This document shows, in pieces, positions 22,300-31,068 of a DNA stretch of 35,476 bases. Origin of the DNA: Candidatus Kerfeldbacteria bacterium RIFCSPHIGHO2_12_FULL_48_17 (GTDB taxonomy: Bacteria; Patescibacteriota; Patescibacteriia; HO2-48-17); assembly GCA_001818775.1 (NCBI GenBank), contig MHKD01000018.1:1-35476 (forward strand). Reading direction: 5' to 3'. Positions within the stretch are counted from its first letter, which is position 1, and each line of letters opens with the position of its first letter. Below the pieces are notes generated by a model. The model was not told the DNA's origin. It ran no database searches and saw only the letters and a program-made list of their open reading frames with translations. The translations under genes were made by a program, and so were the position numbers.

Positions 22300-23035
22300 G
22301 AACCCACCCCTCCTTTCTATCAGTCAGACAGCCCAACTCCTCGGCGTTTCACTGCAAACCCTCAGACGCTGGGATGAGTCTGGGAAACTCAAGCCCATAC
22401 GATCCACCGCAACCAGTTATCGCTATTACCGTCAATCCGATATCGACAGCTTCCTGCAATCTTTCCCCAAAAATATATTCCGCATGGGGTATACCTGGGC
22501 GGTCAGTGCAACACCATATGAACCTCCGGCAATCTTCTTTTGCCCAACGCAAGTAGTCTTTCAAGCACGCTTGCAAACGCTCTTCACGCTTCTCACAAAA
22601 TTAAATTCAAAAAATGTTGATATTCCCCTGCTGATAGCTATCATAGGAGAGATCGGAAATAATGCTTTTGATCATAACCTGGGAAATTGGCCGGATATCT
22701 CAGGTCTATTTTTTGCTTACGATCTGAAAAAACGCGAAGTAATAATCGCTGATCGCGGACAAGGTGTGTTCACAACTTTAAAAAGGGTGAAGCCGAGTTT
22801 AACGAATGATGTGCAGGCAGTTCGTGTTGCTTTCACAGAGGTTATTTCCGGGCGGGCACCGGAAGCTCGGGGGAATGGTTTAAAGTTTGTCCGAAATGTT
22901 ATTGCACATAACGCTATGCAGCTGCTCTTTCTCTCCGGCAATGCACGGCTGCAGAGCATGGGACATTCTGCTGATCTCACTATCAATGAAACAAAAGGTA
23001 CATTTCATGGTTGCCTGGCAAAGATTAATTTTTAA
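22298..23035 (+). CDS. MerR-type HTH fused to a GHKL (HATPase) domain
   Basis: 245 residues. An N-terminal MerR/excisionase-like HTH (1-55: SISQTAQLLGVSLQTLRRWD, then YRYYRQSDIDSFL) joins a histidine-kinase-like ATPase. The ATPase has an N box EIGNNAFDHN (about 118-127), G1 DRGQG (152-156) and G2 RGNGLKF (191-197). No dimerisation/His phosphoacceptor domain is present, as in anti-sigma-type ATPases. The next gene encodes a DUF4325 STAS-like protein, a known partner of such ATPases. I infer a nucleotide-gated DNA-binding switch controlling its own operon and the Cys-rich B4 gene. No Shine-Dalgarno; the ATG lies inside the last iteron unit. Confidence 0.8.
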   Translation: MNPPLLSISQTAQLLGVSLQTLRRWDESGKLKPIRSTATSYRYYRQSDIDSFLQSFPKNIFRMGYTWAVSATPYEPPAIFFCPTQVVFQARLQTLFTLLTKLNSKNVDIPLLIAIIGEIGNNAFDHNLGNWPDISGLFFAYDLKKREVIIADRGQGVFTTLKRVKPSLTNDVQAVRVAFTEVISGRAPEARGNGLKFVRNVIAHNAMQLLFLSGNARLQSMGHSADLTINETKGTFHGCLAKINF

Positions 23036-23044
23036 TTTTTTTTT

Positions 23045-23329
23045 ATGCGTATTTTCCTCAAAAAATTCGGTAATATCCTGACTTCCAGACAAGCTGGCAA
23101 AGAAGCCCTGGCTGCCTTTGAGCCCAATCTACGTGCGCTGACAGCAGATGAAAGTATAGAAATTGATTTTGACGGTGTTGGATCGCTCACGCCTTCCTGG
23201 GCCGATGAATTTCTCATTCCCATTTTTCAAAGATATCCCGAGCGGGTGAAATTTTTGCCCACCGATAATTCTTCGGTCAAAGAAACATTTGCATTATTGG
23301 AAGACATTCATAAGATACGATTATCATAG
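23045..23329 (+). CDS. DUF4325 STAS-like domain protein
   Basis: 94 residues. It matches the STAS-like DUF4325 family: LTSRQAGKEALAAF, then IEIDFDGVGSLTPSWADEF (DFxGVxxLTPSWADEF signature), then a C-terminal VKETFALLEDIHKIRL helix. By analogy with anti-sigma-factor antagonists it should bind the ATPase encoded 9 bases upstream. It is 5 bases before Cys-rich B4, so the three are likely co-transcribed. Confidence 0.8.
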   Translation: MRIFLKKFGNILTSRQAGKEALAAFEPNLRALTADESIEIDFDGVGSLTPSWADEFLIPIFQRYPERVKFLPTDNSSVKETFALLEDIHKIRLS

Positions 23330-23334
23330 AGCCT

Positions 23335-25131
23335 ATGCCAGCCCCAACACCTGTGTCACCCCAAAATTCCACCTGCGCCCAGTGCCGGAAGCCCTTCGAC
23401 ATCACCGCCGCCGACCAGGCCTTCTACGCCAAACTCAACGTCCCTGCCCCCACCTGGTGCCCGCGCTGCCGCATGATTCGCCGTTTCACCTTCCGTAATC
23501 TGCGCGCCCTCTACAAACGCCCCGCTCACGGCAGCAACAATCAATCCGTCCTCTCCTGCTTTCCCGCTGACTCGCCCCTCCCCGTTTACACGCAAGCCAC
23601 CTGGAACGGTGATAGCTGGAGCGGCTTTGACTTCGCCCGCGATTACGATTTCACGCGCCCTTTTTTCACCCAATTCGCCGAGCTGCTCCAAGCCACCCCC
23701 TGGCCAACAACACTCAATCTCCACGTCGAGAACAGCGACTTCTGCAATCAGGTCTCCCATCTGAAAAATTGCTACCTTCTCTTCAACTCCGGCTTTGACG
23801 AAGATTGCCTCTACAGCACCAACCTCCTCAACAGCAAAAACACGATGGATTGTCTCAATGTCACGGGCTGCGAACTCTCCTATGAACTCATCGATTGCGG
23901 CAAATGTTATCAATGCGCTTACCTGCAAGACAGTAAAAATTGTTCCAACGTCTGGTTTTCCATCAACATGATGGATTGTCACGACTGCTTCGGTTGCGTC
24001 AATCTGCGCAACAAACGGTTTTACATCTTCAACGAACCCTACACGGAAGTCGAATACCGTCGCAAACTGGGCGAAATATTCCCCGCCTCGGCGAAGCAAG
24101 TAAAAAATATCCAGGAACGCGTCCAAGTCCTGCGGCTGAAGCAACCGGTCCGTTTCATGCACAGCACGCGCAATGAAAATGTTACCGGTGACTATCTTCT
24201 GAACTGCAAAAACGCACAGCAGTGTTTCATGTCACAGGATCTCGAGGACTGCTCGTACTGTCAGCTGATTTTATTTGGCGCGTCGAAAGATTCCTATGAC
24301 ATCAGCATCGCCGTTGGCGAAAGATGTTACGAAATTCAGGAAGCCGGTGGCTACAACGTTCAGTTCAGCTGGCGGAATATGCCGAAGAATCTGGCGACCG
24401 GCGCGATCAATCTCGATAATCTGCAGTACACCGTTCACTGCAGCAATGTTTCGGACTTGTTTGCCTGTGTTGGGATGCGCAATGCCCGTTACTGCATTTT
24501 CAACAAGCAGTATTCGAAGGAAGAATATTTCGCGCTGCGTACAAAAATCATCGAGCATATGAAAGAGATGCCCTACACCGACGCGCATGGACGTACGTAT
24601 AGCTACGGCGAATTTTTTCCACCCGAACTCTCCCCTTTTGCCTACAACGAAACCATCGCGCAGGAATATTTTCCGCTCACGAAAGCCGAAGCACTGGCCC
24701 AGGGCTACCGCTGGCGGGACGAAGATCACAAAACCTACTCCACGACCCTGCGCGCAGCCGACCTACCCGACACCCCAGCCACCGCCGCGGCCAACATGCG
24801 CCAACTCACCAAAGACACCATCACCTGCGCTCACCAAGGTACCTGCACCCACCAATGCACCGGCGCCTACCGCATCATAGAAGCCGAACTCGCCTTTTAC
24901 CAGCGCCTCAAACTCCCCCTTCCCCACCTCTGTCCCAACTGCCGCCACTACGGCCGCCTGGCCCAGCGCAACCCCATCGCCCTTTACCCCCGTCAGTGCA
25001 CCTGTACCCTCGCCGGCCACAACTCCCACACCGCCAACACCCAATGCCCCACCACCTTCCAAACCAGCTACGCCCCCAACCGTCCCGAAAAAATCTACTG
25101 CGAGTACTGCTATCAAAAAGAAATCCTTTAA
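23335..25131 (+). CDS. Cys-rich zinc-ribbon/repeat protein, subfamily B copy 4
   Basis: 598 residues, the longest copy. After an N-terminal extension MPAPTPVSPQNST comes the ribbon CAQC...CPRC around FDITAADQAFYAKLNVPAP. The first core half ends CFGCVNLRNKRFYIFNEPY. The second ends DLFACVGMRNARYCIFNKQY, followed by an insertion EMPYTDAHGRTYSYGEFFPP. The third module is expanded: CAHQGTCTHQCTGAY instead of CxxC. CPNC, RQCTC, TQCPTTFQTSYAPNRPEK and CEYC follow. It is the third gene of the HTH-ATPase/STAS operon rather than next to a TrmB gene. Base composition becomes very C-rich toward the 3' end. Function unknown. Confidence 0.85.
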   Translation: MPAPTPVSPQNSTCAQCRKPFDITAADQAFYAKLNVPAPTWCPRCRMIRRFTFRNLRALYKRPAHGSNNQSVLSCFPADSPLPVYTQATWNGDSWSGFDFARDYDFTRPFFTQFAELLQATPWPTTLNLHVENSDFCNQVSHLKNCYLLFNSGFDEDCLYSTNLLNSKNTMDCLNVTGCELSYELIDCGKCYQCAYLQDSKNCSNVWFSINMMDCHDCFGCVNLRNKRFYIFNEPYTEVEYRRKLGEIFPASAKQVKNIQERVQVLRLKQPVRFMHSTRNENVTGDYLLNCKNAQQCFMSQDLEDCSYCQLILFGASKDSYDISIAVGERCYEIQEAGGYNVQFSWRNMPKNLATGAINLDNLQYTVHCSNVSDLFACVGMRNARYCIFNKQYSKEEYFALRTKIIEHMKEMPYTDAHGRTYSYGEFFPPELSPFAYNETIAQEYFPLTKAEALAQGYRWRDEDHKTYSTTLRAADLPDTPATAAANMRQLTKDTITCAHQGTCTHQCTGAYRIIEAELAFYQRLKLPLPHLCPNCRHYGRLAQRNPIALYPRQCTCTLAGHNSHTANTQCPTTFQTSYAPNRPEKIYCEYCYQKEIL

Positions 25132-25219
25132 CCACCTCCCGAACCAAACACCAACGCGCACAACTTTGACCACCGCCCCACCCCAGAGTACAATAAAGAA
25201 AAATTAACCCCACACATAT

Positions 25220-26290
25220 ATGGCCGACGAAACATCCACGCCCAACGCAAGCAAAGACCAGGCGCTTGAACTTTTTAAGAAGGTAAAACAGCTGGCTGCG
25301 GAAATCACCACGTATCAGCGGAAGGGGAAGGAAAATAGATACGCATTTTTTGAGCAAATTTCCGGGCATATTCGAAATCTCGCACAAGAGCACTCAGGAG
25401 TACTGGCAATGAGTATTTTGCCGGGGACCGATATTCCGGAACAATGGCGGGTACTTGATGTTGCCGGTTCGGAGTCTATTATGGCGAAAGTTATTGAAAA
25501 GTATAAAGAGATAAAGCAGGAGAATCCTGAGTTTGGTTCCGTTGATGCAGGAAGTGCCGAATCCTTATTGGGCGAAGTTCAGGAGATGACGAAGCATGAA
25601 GTGGAGCAAGAAATAGCAGGAGTGAAGTTGACCGATCAAGATATGCAGGAAATCGCTGAAAATAGGGATTTTATTTTAGCAAACAGCGATACCGGTAAAG
25701 GAAATGACCGCGTTGGTGAGTTTTTATCTTTGGTCAGTGCCAAGGTGGCAAACGCCAAAATATTTGGTGTTTGGCATAAATTAATCGGCAGTTCAGAGCC
25801 GGGCAAATTCAGTAAACAGGATTTTCCGGAACCTTTTTCCGCAAAGAACTTTCTCATTGCCGAAAAAGTACGTATTCAGACGGAATTACTCAATAAAACC
25901 GAAACCGGCCGCGCTATGATTGAAGAAAAACTGGAGCAATTGGGGCAAACGGGTGGGAGCGAAACGGTTTTGGCGCAGATTTTGCAGGGGAAAGATGTGT
26001 ATATGGCAGCCATTCAGGCCGGTCAAGGTGGCGGTGATTTCAACATCGAGGGAAGTTTTGATGCTGCTGATGAGTCTCAGTCCCTGGAAAAGTTTATGAA
26101 TGATGCTTTTTCTACGACTGAAGTTCAGAAGGAGCTGACTGAAATCAGACCGAAAAAACTGAAAGCTAAACGGCTCGAACCAAAAGAAGAGGTGTCGACA
26201 GACGAGATGCCGGCAGCTGAAAATCCGGAAAATGATGTGCCGGGTCCGGGTGAGGAAAATTCCGAAAAACCGCGCTGGCCGATGAAGTAA
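25220..26290 (+). CDS. Unrecognised 356-aa soluble protein
   Basis: Not recognised. Mostly helical and charged: ALELFKKVKQLAAEITTYQRK near the N-terminus, VIEKYKEIKQENPEFG, FLIAEKVRIQTELLNKTETG in the middle, and an acidic, Pro-rich tail (about 320-356) ending EKPRWPMK. No membrane segment, signal peptide or Cys cluster is seen. It lies 88 bases after Cys-rich B4, possibly in the same transcript, and is followed by a good terminator. Confidence 0.65.
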   Translation: MADETSTPNASKDQALELFKKVKQLAAEITTYQRKGKENRYAFFEQISGHIRNLAQEHSGVLAMSILPGTDIPEQWRVLDVAGSESIMAKVIEKYKEIKQENPEFGSVDAGSAESLLGEVQEMTKHEVEQEIAGVKLTDQDMQEIAENRDFILANSDTGKGNDRVGEFLSLVSAKVANAKIFGVWHKLIGSSEPGKFSKQDFPEPFSAKNFLIAEKVRIQTELLNKTETGRAMIEEKLEQLGQTGGSETVLAQILQGKDVYMAAIQAGQGGGDFNIEGSFDAADESQSLEKFMNDAFSTTEVQKELTEIRPKKLKAKRLEPKEEVSTDEMPAAENPENDVPGPGEENSEKPRWPMK

Positions 26291-26293
26291 CCG

Positions 26294-26317
26294 CCTTTGA
26301 CGACAAAGGTAGTTTTT
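26294..26317 (+). terminator. Terminator after the 356-aa gene
   Basis: CCTTTG (26294-26299) pairs with CAAAGG (26304-26309) around ACGA. A TTTTT run follows. Confidence 0.65.
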
Positions 26318-26371
26318 CTTATGATGAAGGCAGGCGCACATATACAATAGTTCTCATTCAATGGGGGTCAT

Positions 26372-26881
26372 ATGAATTATTCAGGAAAATGTCCAGATGT
26401 AAAAATATCAGCGTGTATTTTAGGTGATGTTACTTTGGTAAGCCGGCCGGAAAAAGCCTACTGGTTATGCGAAGACGGAGAAGTTCACTTCGCATATGCC
26501 AGGGATTTTATGCAGGCCTTGCAGGATGTCATGGGTTCACCGGCTTTTCAGGATCATAGCGTCGTAGAAAACGCTGTGCGGTATGTTTTTCCCACTGCCA
26601 TGTTTGATATGGATGGTGAACGGGTGACTATTGGTGGTGGGCTGTACTATGGAGCTCACTACGCGGTGGGCGGTAGCGTTATTCGCGTCGGCTGGATGAT
26701 GGAACTCAGTCTCAAAGGGTTGAGCGGGTCCATACATGTTCACATCAAAATAGCGCAGCAGTGTTTCATATTAACCATGGGGAACCAAGCCCAAACAGCG
26801 AAATTTTGGGGCATGGAAACAGGATCGCTGCTGAGTGGACCGATAATCCTGTCATTCAGCCGTGCGACAGCACAGAAATAA
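26372..26881 (+). CDS. Unrecognised 169-aa protein
   Basis: Not recognised. Likely beta-rich: VKISACILGDVTLV, EKAYWLCEDGEVHFAYARDF, FDMDGERVTIGGGLYYGAHYAVGG and VGWMMELSLKGLSGSIHVHI. No signal peptide is apparent. A weak GGGGGT precedes the ATG. It is a single gene between a terminator and the convergent TrmB 6. Confidence 0.55.
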   Translation: MNYSGKCPDVKISACILGDVTLVSRPEKAYWLCEDGEVHFAYARDFMQALQDVMGSPAFQDHSVVENAVRYVFPTAMFDMDGERVTIGGGLYYGAHYAVGGSVIRVGWMMELSLKGLSGSIHVHIKIAQQCFILTMGNQAQTAKFWGMETGSLLSGPIILSFSRATAQK

Positions 26882-26925
26882 AAGAGCGCCGCATCCACAT
26901 GCAGCGCAGAAACTTGTTCGTTTGG

Positions 26926-26954
26926 AGAGAGGCAAAAATTATTTGTCTCTTTTT
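26926..26954 (+). terminator. Terminator after the 169-aa gene
   Basis: AGAGA-GG-CAAA pairs with TTTG-TCTCT (two-base bulge), followed by a T-run to 26954. It overlaps the last codons of the convergent TrmB 6 gene. Confidence 0.5.
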
Positions 26955-28066
26955 CCTTTTTTACTCAACCCCCATAAATATTTCCAATATTTCAAATACC
27001 CTTCGGCCACATCCTTATCCTCAATAATATTAATAATGCTGTCTTTTTTCCAGACGATGTTGGCAACCTTGTTACCGTAAATGCAAATAACATGTGGGCT
27101 GGCGACAGCGGCCGGCAGTATTTTCATTTCCAGATATGGCCCTATGGGGTTGCCATGATCCTGCAGGCGACTGAGGTGAGTGTCGGGATCAACCAGGTCA
27201 TGCCAAAAAACCTGCTTAGCTTCGCGCTTGGGAATGTGTTCACGCCATACTTCAGGATGAAATTTTTCGACACCACCATTCCCACCTATCCAATAAATAT
27301 CTTTATAGTTGAGCGTATCTTCCAGAAATGTCCGCGCACCATCGGCACCGCGCAGCGTCTGAACATCATTACTCCACAAAAGCTGAAAATATTTACGATA
27401 ATCTTCAGCCAGTTTTTTATTACGGATCAAAAAAATCGTTTCCGGCTTTTCCCACAGCACCTGCGCCACCACCGAACCAAACACCCAAATGACCAAAGGC
27501 GAAGAAAAATTCCCGGGCAAATATTTCACCTGCGTATCCGGCAGTGCATTGAGTTCCGAACCGCGCGTCGTTTCAATCGCCAGATGAAAGCGTCGAATGC
27601 CCTTGGCCACCCGCTTACGATCAAACTTCAGCGCCTCATCACGATGGTCGCGGAAACCCGCGCCATTCGCGCCAATCAGGTAAAGATCATCATCTTCAGC
27701 GAGTACGGCGTTGAAGAGATCAGCAACGCCCTGTTTACCCGACAATACAAAGACTTCTGACGTCGGCTGCGCCCGTTTGCGCGCCAGTTCCAGCAACACC
27801 TGCTCAGCCAGGGATTTTTTTTGATCCAGTTCAAAGATAAGCTGCTCGGTCGAGGCCGGTTCATAATAAAAGACGCCACGTTTGGACAGGCGATGCACGA
27901 GTTTGCGGGCAATAAGTTCATCGAGCGCACGATAAATGATGTTGCGATGGAAGCCGGTCCGCTGAATAATCGGCCCAACTTTGGTTTGACCGAGATCAAA
28001 TAGCGTCAGATAGACCTGGGCCTGATTTTTACTGAAGCCTAAGTTTTGCAGCTGCTCGTTGAGCAT
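26939..28066 (-). CDS. TrmB-type regulator 6 with duplicated effector domain
   Basis: 375 residues, about 130 longer than the other TrmB-type proteins here. The winged helix is LQNLGFSKNQAQVYLTLFDL and FHRNIIYRALDELIARKLV. Two tandem copies of the effector domain follow. The first runs from VFVLSGKQGVADLFNAVL through YLIGANG to IFLIRNKKLAEDYRKYFQLLW. The second runs from VQTLRGADGARTFLEDTL through YWIGGNG to IINIIEDKDVAEGYLKYWKYLW. Duplication may allow ligand binding across two sites within one chain. It is divergent from the 28306/28623 pair. Confidence 0.85.
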   Translation of the reverse strand: MLNEQLQNLGFSKNQAQVYLTLFDLGQTKVGPIIQRTGFHRNIIYRALDELIARKLVHRLSKRGVFYYEPASTEQLIFELDQKKSLAEQVLLELARKRAQPTSEVFVLSGKQGVADLFNAVLAEDDDLYLIGANGAGFRDHRDEALKFDRKRVAKGIRRFHLAIETTRGSELNALPDTQVKYLPGNFSSPLVIWVFGSVVAQVLWEKPETIFLIRNKKLAEDYRKYFQLLWSNDVQTLRGADGARTFLEDTLNYKDIYWIGGNGGVEKFHPEVWREHIPKREAKQVFWHDLVDPDTHLSRLQDHGNPIGPYLEMKILPAAVASPHVICIYGNKVANIVWKKDSIINIIEDKDVAEGYLKYWKYLWGLSKKGKRDK

Positions 28067-28067
28067 A

Positions 28068-28149
28068 TTTTGGCTTATGTCAGAGAAATAGTATTGTCAC
28101 ATTGCCTGGGACAGAGTTTTTTGGCTTCCTAGCGCGGTTTTTAGCCAAA
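28068..28149. promoter_or_regulatory. TTTGGCT sites, candidate TrmB 6 operator
   Basis: TTTGGCT-type sites lie at 28068-28076 (TTTTGGCTT) and 28120-28127, with an inverted AGCCAAA at 28143-28149. The last two face each other. All lie in the leader between the TrmB 6 promoter and its ATG. Confidence 0.4.
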
Positions 28150-28168
28150 GCCTGGATATTTCTCCCTT

Positions 28169-28197
28169 ATTATAGCCTAAATACTCTGCTTTGTCAA
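28169..28197 (-). promoter_or_regulatory. Consensus promoter of TrmB 6
   Basis: On the minus strand TTGACA (complement of 28192-28197), 17-base spacer, TATAAT (complement of 28169-28174). It is back to back with the plus-strand promoter at 28217. Confidence 0.8.
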
Positions 28198-28216
28198 AAG
28201 TGTCACTCCATTTGTA

Positions 28217-28245
28217 TTGACATTTTTTTATTTTTTCTGTATACT
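28217..28245 (+). promoter_or_regulatory. Promoter of the 111-aa/132-aa gene pair
   Basis: TTGACA (28217-28222), 17-base spacer, TATACT (28240-28245). AAGGAG at 28291-28296 then serves the ATG at 28306. Confidence 0.8.
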
Positions 28246-28305
28246 ACCGCCACACTGAAATAATTCAGTTTGAACTTTGGCAACATATTTAAGGAGATTC
28301 TCAAT

Positions 28306-28641
28306 ATGAAAACCAAAAAAATAGCTCATTTGTCTCTCATGCTCGCAATCGATCACATGTCTGGTGATTGGATTGTGGGACCGATGGTGGACATTCGCGA
28401 TGGTAGAAGCAAGGATCCAGCACGTGATCATCAGCGAGTATTGTGCTTTACCAAAGCGCTTCGCCTGCTGATCGCCTATCCTGAGCTCGCTGCTACCGTC
28501 GAAGCTACCGTAAGCGCAGCGAATCCTCGGGAACAGGAAAAGCGGTTTTTTACCGCCATTACTAAATTCCTTGAGGAGGCTGACCTGATGAGTAGCTTTC
28601 GCGAACTCTGGCCAGAGTCAAAATGGCAAAGTCTGTTATAA
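28306..28641 (+). CDS. Unrecognised 111-aa protein facing TrmB 6
   Basis: The ATG at 28306 is chosen because AAGGAG lies 9 bases upstream; the frame is also open to an ATG at 28270. The protein starts MKTKKIAHLSLMLAIDHMSG, contains DWIVGPMVDIRDGRSKDPARD and ends in a helical segment (FFTAITKFLEEADLMSSF, then WPESKWQSLL). No known family. It overlaps or abuts the next gene, so the two form an operon, probably controlled by TrmB 6. Confidence 0.6.
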   Translation: MKTKKIAHLSLMLAIDHMSGDWIVGPMVDIRDGRSKDPARDHQRVLCFTKALRLLIAYPELAATVEATVSAANPREQEKRFFTAITKFLEEADLMSSFRELWPESKWQSLL

Positions 28642-29021
28642 GCAGACTGTATCGTATTATGAGTAGCTTCCTGTGTACCGAGCGCATGAGGCTACTCATA
28701 AAAAAAGGAATTCCCATCGGCGATATTCGCTCCGTCCTGCTCAGTCGTTACGCTCATATGTATGCGGAAACGCTCGTCAATGAAAAAATTTTCGCAGCAA
28801 CACTGTCGGCAGAATTTCCAGTGACGGTGCGCGGCAAAGTATTGGCAAAAGTCGGTGGAGAATATGACGCATCGTATCCGTGGAACGAAACGCCCACCGT
28901 GAAAAACAGCGTTCGCCTCGGGCCGCGTTTTTCTCTACCGGTTGGGCCATTACTACTGGCACTGACCCTGGACGAATTTCACGATCCACGGCTGTATGCC
29001 GTGCTCAATGTTCCTTTCTGA
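28623..29021 (+). CDS. Unrecognised 132-aa protein, second gene of the pair
   Basis: Starts at 28623 (overlapping the upstream gene by 19 bases) or at 28659 (MSSFLCTERMRLL); neither has a clear Shine-Dalgarno. Unrecognised. It contains IGDIRSVLLSRYAHMYAETL and a C-terminal FSLPVGPLLLALTLDEFHDP. An inverted repeat ATGAGTAGC (28659-28667)/GCTACTCAT (28691-28699) sits on the second start, and AGTCTG/CAGACT brackets the upstream stop; both might affect coupling. A strong terminator follows. Confidence 0.5.
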   Translation: MAKSVISRLYRIMSSFLCTERMRLLIKKGIPIGDIRSVLLSRYAHMYAETLVNEKIFAATLSAEFPVTVRGKVLAKVGGEYDASYPWNETPTVKNSVRLGPRFSLPVGPLLLALTLDEFHDPRLYAVLNVPF

Positions 29022-29024
29022 CAA

Positions 29025-29074
29025 AAAGCTCGAGTTTACTTTTATAAAAGTATTCCCGAGCTTTATCTTTTTTT
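29025..29074 (+). terminator. Strong terminator after the 132-aa gene
   Basis: AAAGCTCG (29025-29032) pairs with CGAGCTTT (29057-29064), with an inner ACTTTT/AAAAGT stem, followed by a T-run (29068-29074). Confidence 0.75.
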
Positions 29075-29118
29075 ATTACCAGCGCGCCATGCCCTATGCT
29101 TGTAGCGCAGCGCAAAGT

Positions 29119-30912
29119 CTACTCTGTCCCTCTCCCCGCTTTCTTGCGCTCATTCTCCGTCAGCAATTTCTTGCGCAGGCGAATCGACTTCGGCGTAATT
29201 TCCAAATATTCATCGCGCGTCATAATGCTCATGCCACTTTCAATCGACAGCTTCAAAGGGGGCGTCAACCGAATCGCTTCATCCGAACCCGAAGCGCGCA
29301 TATTCGTCAGCTGCTTGCCCTTAATCGGATTCACCACCAAATCATGTCCTTTGGCCGTATCGCCAATCACCATGCCTACATACACATCCGTCGTTGCCTC
29401 AATATACAACCGTCCGCGATCCTGTAAATTATACAAAGAAAATCCCAGCGCCTTGCCATTTTCCATCGAAATCATTGCGCCCACTTCCCGCTTTTCAATA
29501 TTGCCCACATGCGGCCGAAACCCGACGGCCCGCGAATACATAATGCCCTCGCCCTTGGTGTCAACCATAAAATCATTGCGATAGCCGAGCAACCCCCGGG
29601 TAGGAATTTCAAACACCAACCGCGTCTGCCCATGTTCCGGTTTCATTTCCATCATCGTCCCCCGCCGCTTGGCCAGTTTTTCAATCACCGCGCCTGACAT
29701 CGCCTCCGGCACCGTCACGATCACTTCTTCAAACGGCTCCTGCTTGCCGCCATCAACTTCCTTGATAATCACGTGCGGCTGCGAAATCTGCATTTCATAA
29801 CCTTCACGGCGCATGTTCTCAATCAAAATCGCGATATGCATTTCACCGCGGCCAAATACTTTGTAGTGATCCGTTTCGGCAAAATCCACACGCAAACCAA
29901 CATTGACCTGCAGCTCACGCTCCAGACGTTCCTTCACCTGCCGGGTCGTGACAAAATCCCCTTCGCGTCCGGCAAACGGTGAGCTGTTGGCCATGAAGTA
30001 CAAAGAAATCGTCGGCTCATCAATCTGAATCGCCCGCAGTGCTTCCTGCGTTTCCTGCTCGCAGACGGTGTCCCCGATCGTAATATCTTCAAACCCGGCA
30101 ATCATAACAATATCTCCGGCCTGGGCTTCGGCGACTTCTTTTTTGTGCACACCTTCAAAGCTGAATAATTTCGTAATGCGACCGCTGCGGGTTTCGCCGT
30201 GCGGATGCTTCACATACACCTGCTGACTCTGTTTCACCGTGCCCTGATACACACGAGCTACGGCCAGGCGGCCCAGGAAATTGTCATAGCCGAGGTTAAA
30301 GGTTTGCATCATCAGCGGCTTTTGCACAGCTTCAGCACTCGAAGCTGGCGGCACCAGACGCAAGATAGTATCAAGCAGCGGCGTCAAATCGCGCGAATCA
30401 TCCGTCATCTTCGCTCGCGCCACACCCTCGCGCGCAATCGCAAACACGGTTGTGAAGTCGAGCTGTTCGTCGTTGGCACCCAAGTCGAGAAAGAGTTCAT
30501 AAATTTCTTCCTGAACTTCTTCGACGCGGGCCGCCGGTTTGTCGATTTTATTGATGACGACGATGGGCTTCAAACCGAGTTCGAGCGATTTTTTCAAAAC
30601 AAATTTGGTTTGTGGCATAGGGCCTTCCTGCGCATCGACAACGAGGAGCACGCAGTCAATAGCGCGCAGCACGCGTTCAACTTCTGAGCCAAAGTCAGCG
30701 TGGCCGGGCGTGTCGACAATGTTGATTTTGGTGTCTTTGTAATAGACGGAGGTATTTTTGGCGTAAATCGTAATGCCGCGCTCCTGTTCCAGAGCGTTGC
30801 TGTCCATGGTGATTTTATCGTTTTCCATGCCGGTTTGGCGCATTAAAGCATCGGTAAGGGTGGTTTTACCGTGGTCAACGTGGGCAATAATGGCGATGTT
30901 GCGGATGATCAT
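29119..30912 (-). CDS. typA: Ribosome-associated GTPase TypA/BipA
   Basis: 597 residues, normal for the family. G1 AHVDHGKTT (about 10-18), G2 region RGITI, G3 DTPGHADF, G4 NKIDKP. EF-Tu-like domain II and the BipA C-terminal domain ([18 protein letters not shown], and [19 protein letters not shown]) follow. TypA is a translational GTPase that binds the 70S ribosome and aids ribosome assembly and stress adaptation. It is the main housekeeping protein gene here and looks complete. No Shine-Dalgarno on the coding strand. It is flanked by accessory genes and not part of the repeated units. Confidence 0.97.
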   Translation of the reverse strand: MIIRNIAIIAHVDHGKTTLTDALMRQTGMENDKITMDSNALEQERGITIYAKNTSVYYKDTKINIVDTPGHADFGSEVERVLRAIDCVLLVVDAQEGPMPQTKFVLKKSLELGLKPIVVINKIDKPAARVEEVQEEIYELFLDLGANDEQLDFTTVFAIAREGVARAKMTDDSRDLTPLLDTILRLVPPASSAEAVQKPLMMQTFNLGYDNFLGRLAVARVYQGTVKQSQQVYVKHPHGETRSGRITKLFSFEGVHKKEVAEAQAGDIVMIAGFEDITIGDTVCEQETQEALRAIQIDEPTISLYFMANSSPFAGREGDFVTTRQVKERLERELQVNVGLRVDFAETDHYKVFGRGEMHIAILIENMRREGYEMQISQPHVIIKEVDGGKQEPFEEVIVTVPEAMSGAVIEKLAKRRGTMMEMKPEHGQTRLVFEIPTRGLLGYRNDFMVDTKGEGIMYSRAVGFRPHVGNIEKREVGAMISMENGKALGFSLYNLQDRGRLYIEATTDVYVGMVIGDTAKGHDLVVNPIKGKQLTNMRASGSDEAIRLTPPLKLSIESGMSIMTRDEYLEITPKSIRLRKKLLTENERKKAGRGTE

Positions 30913-31068
30913 AGGAGGAATGAGATAGTTACAGGAAAACGCGCCTGAACAGCGCGATTATGGAATATTCTTGCTTGAGAGTCAATAGTAGCATCAGAAA
31001 CGGTTGGAGTCAAAGCCTACCTAATAGAAGGCTCGGTACCCGGCCGAGGTTTAGGTTTCATAATATAC

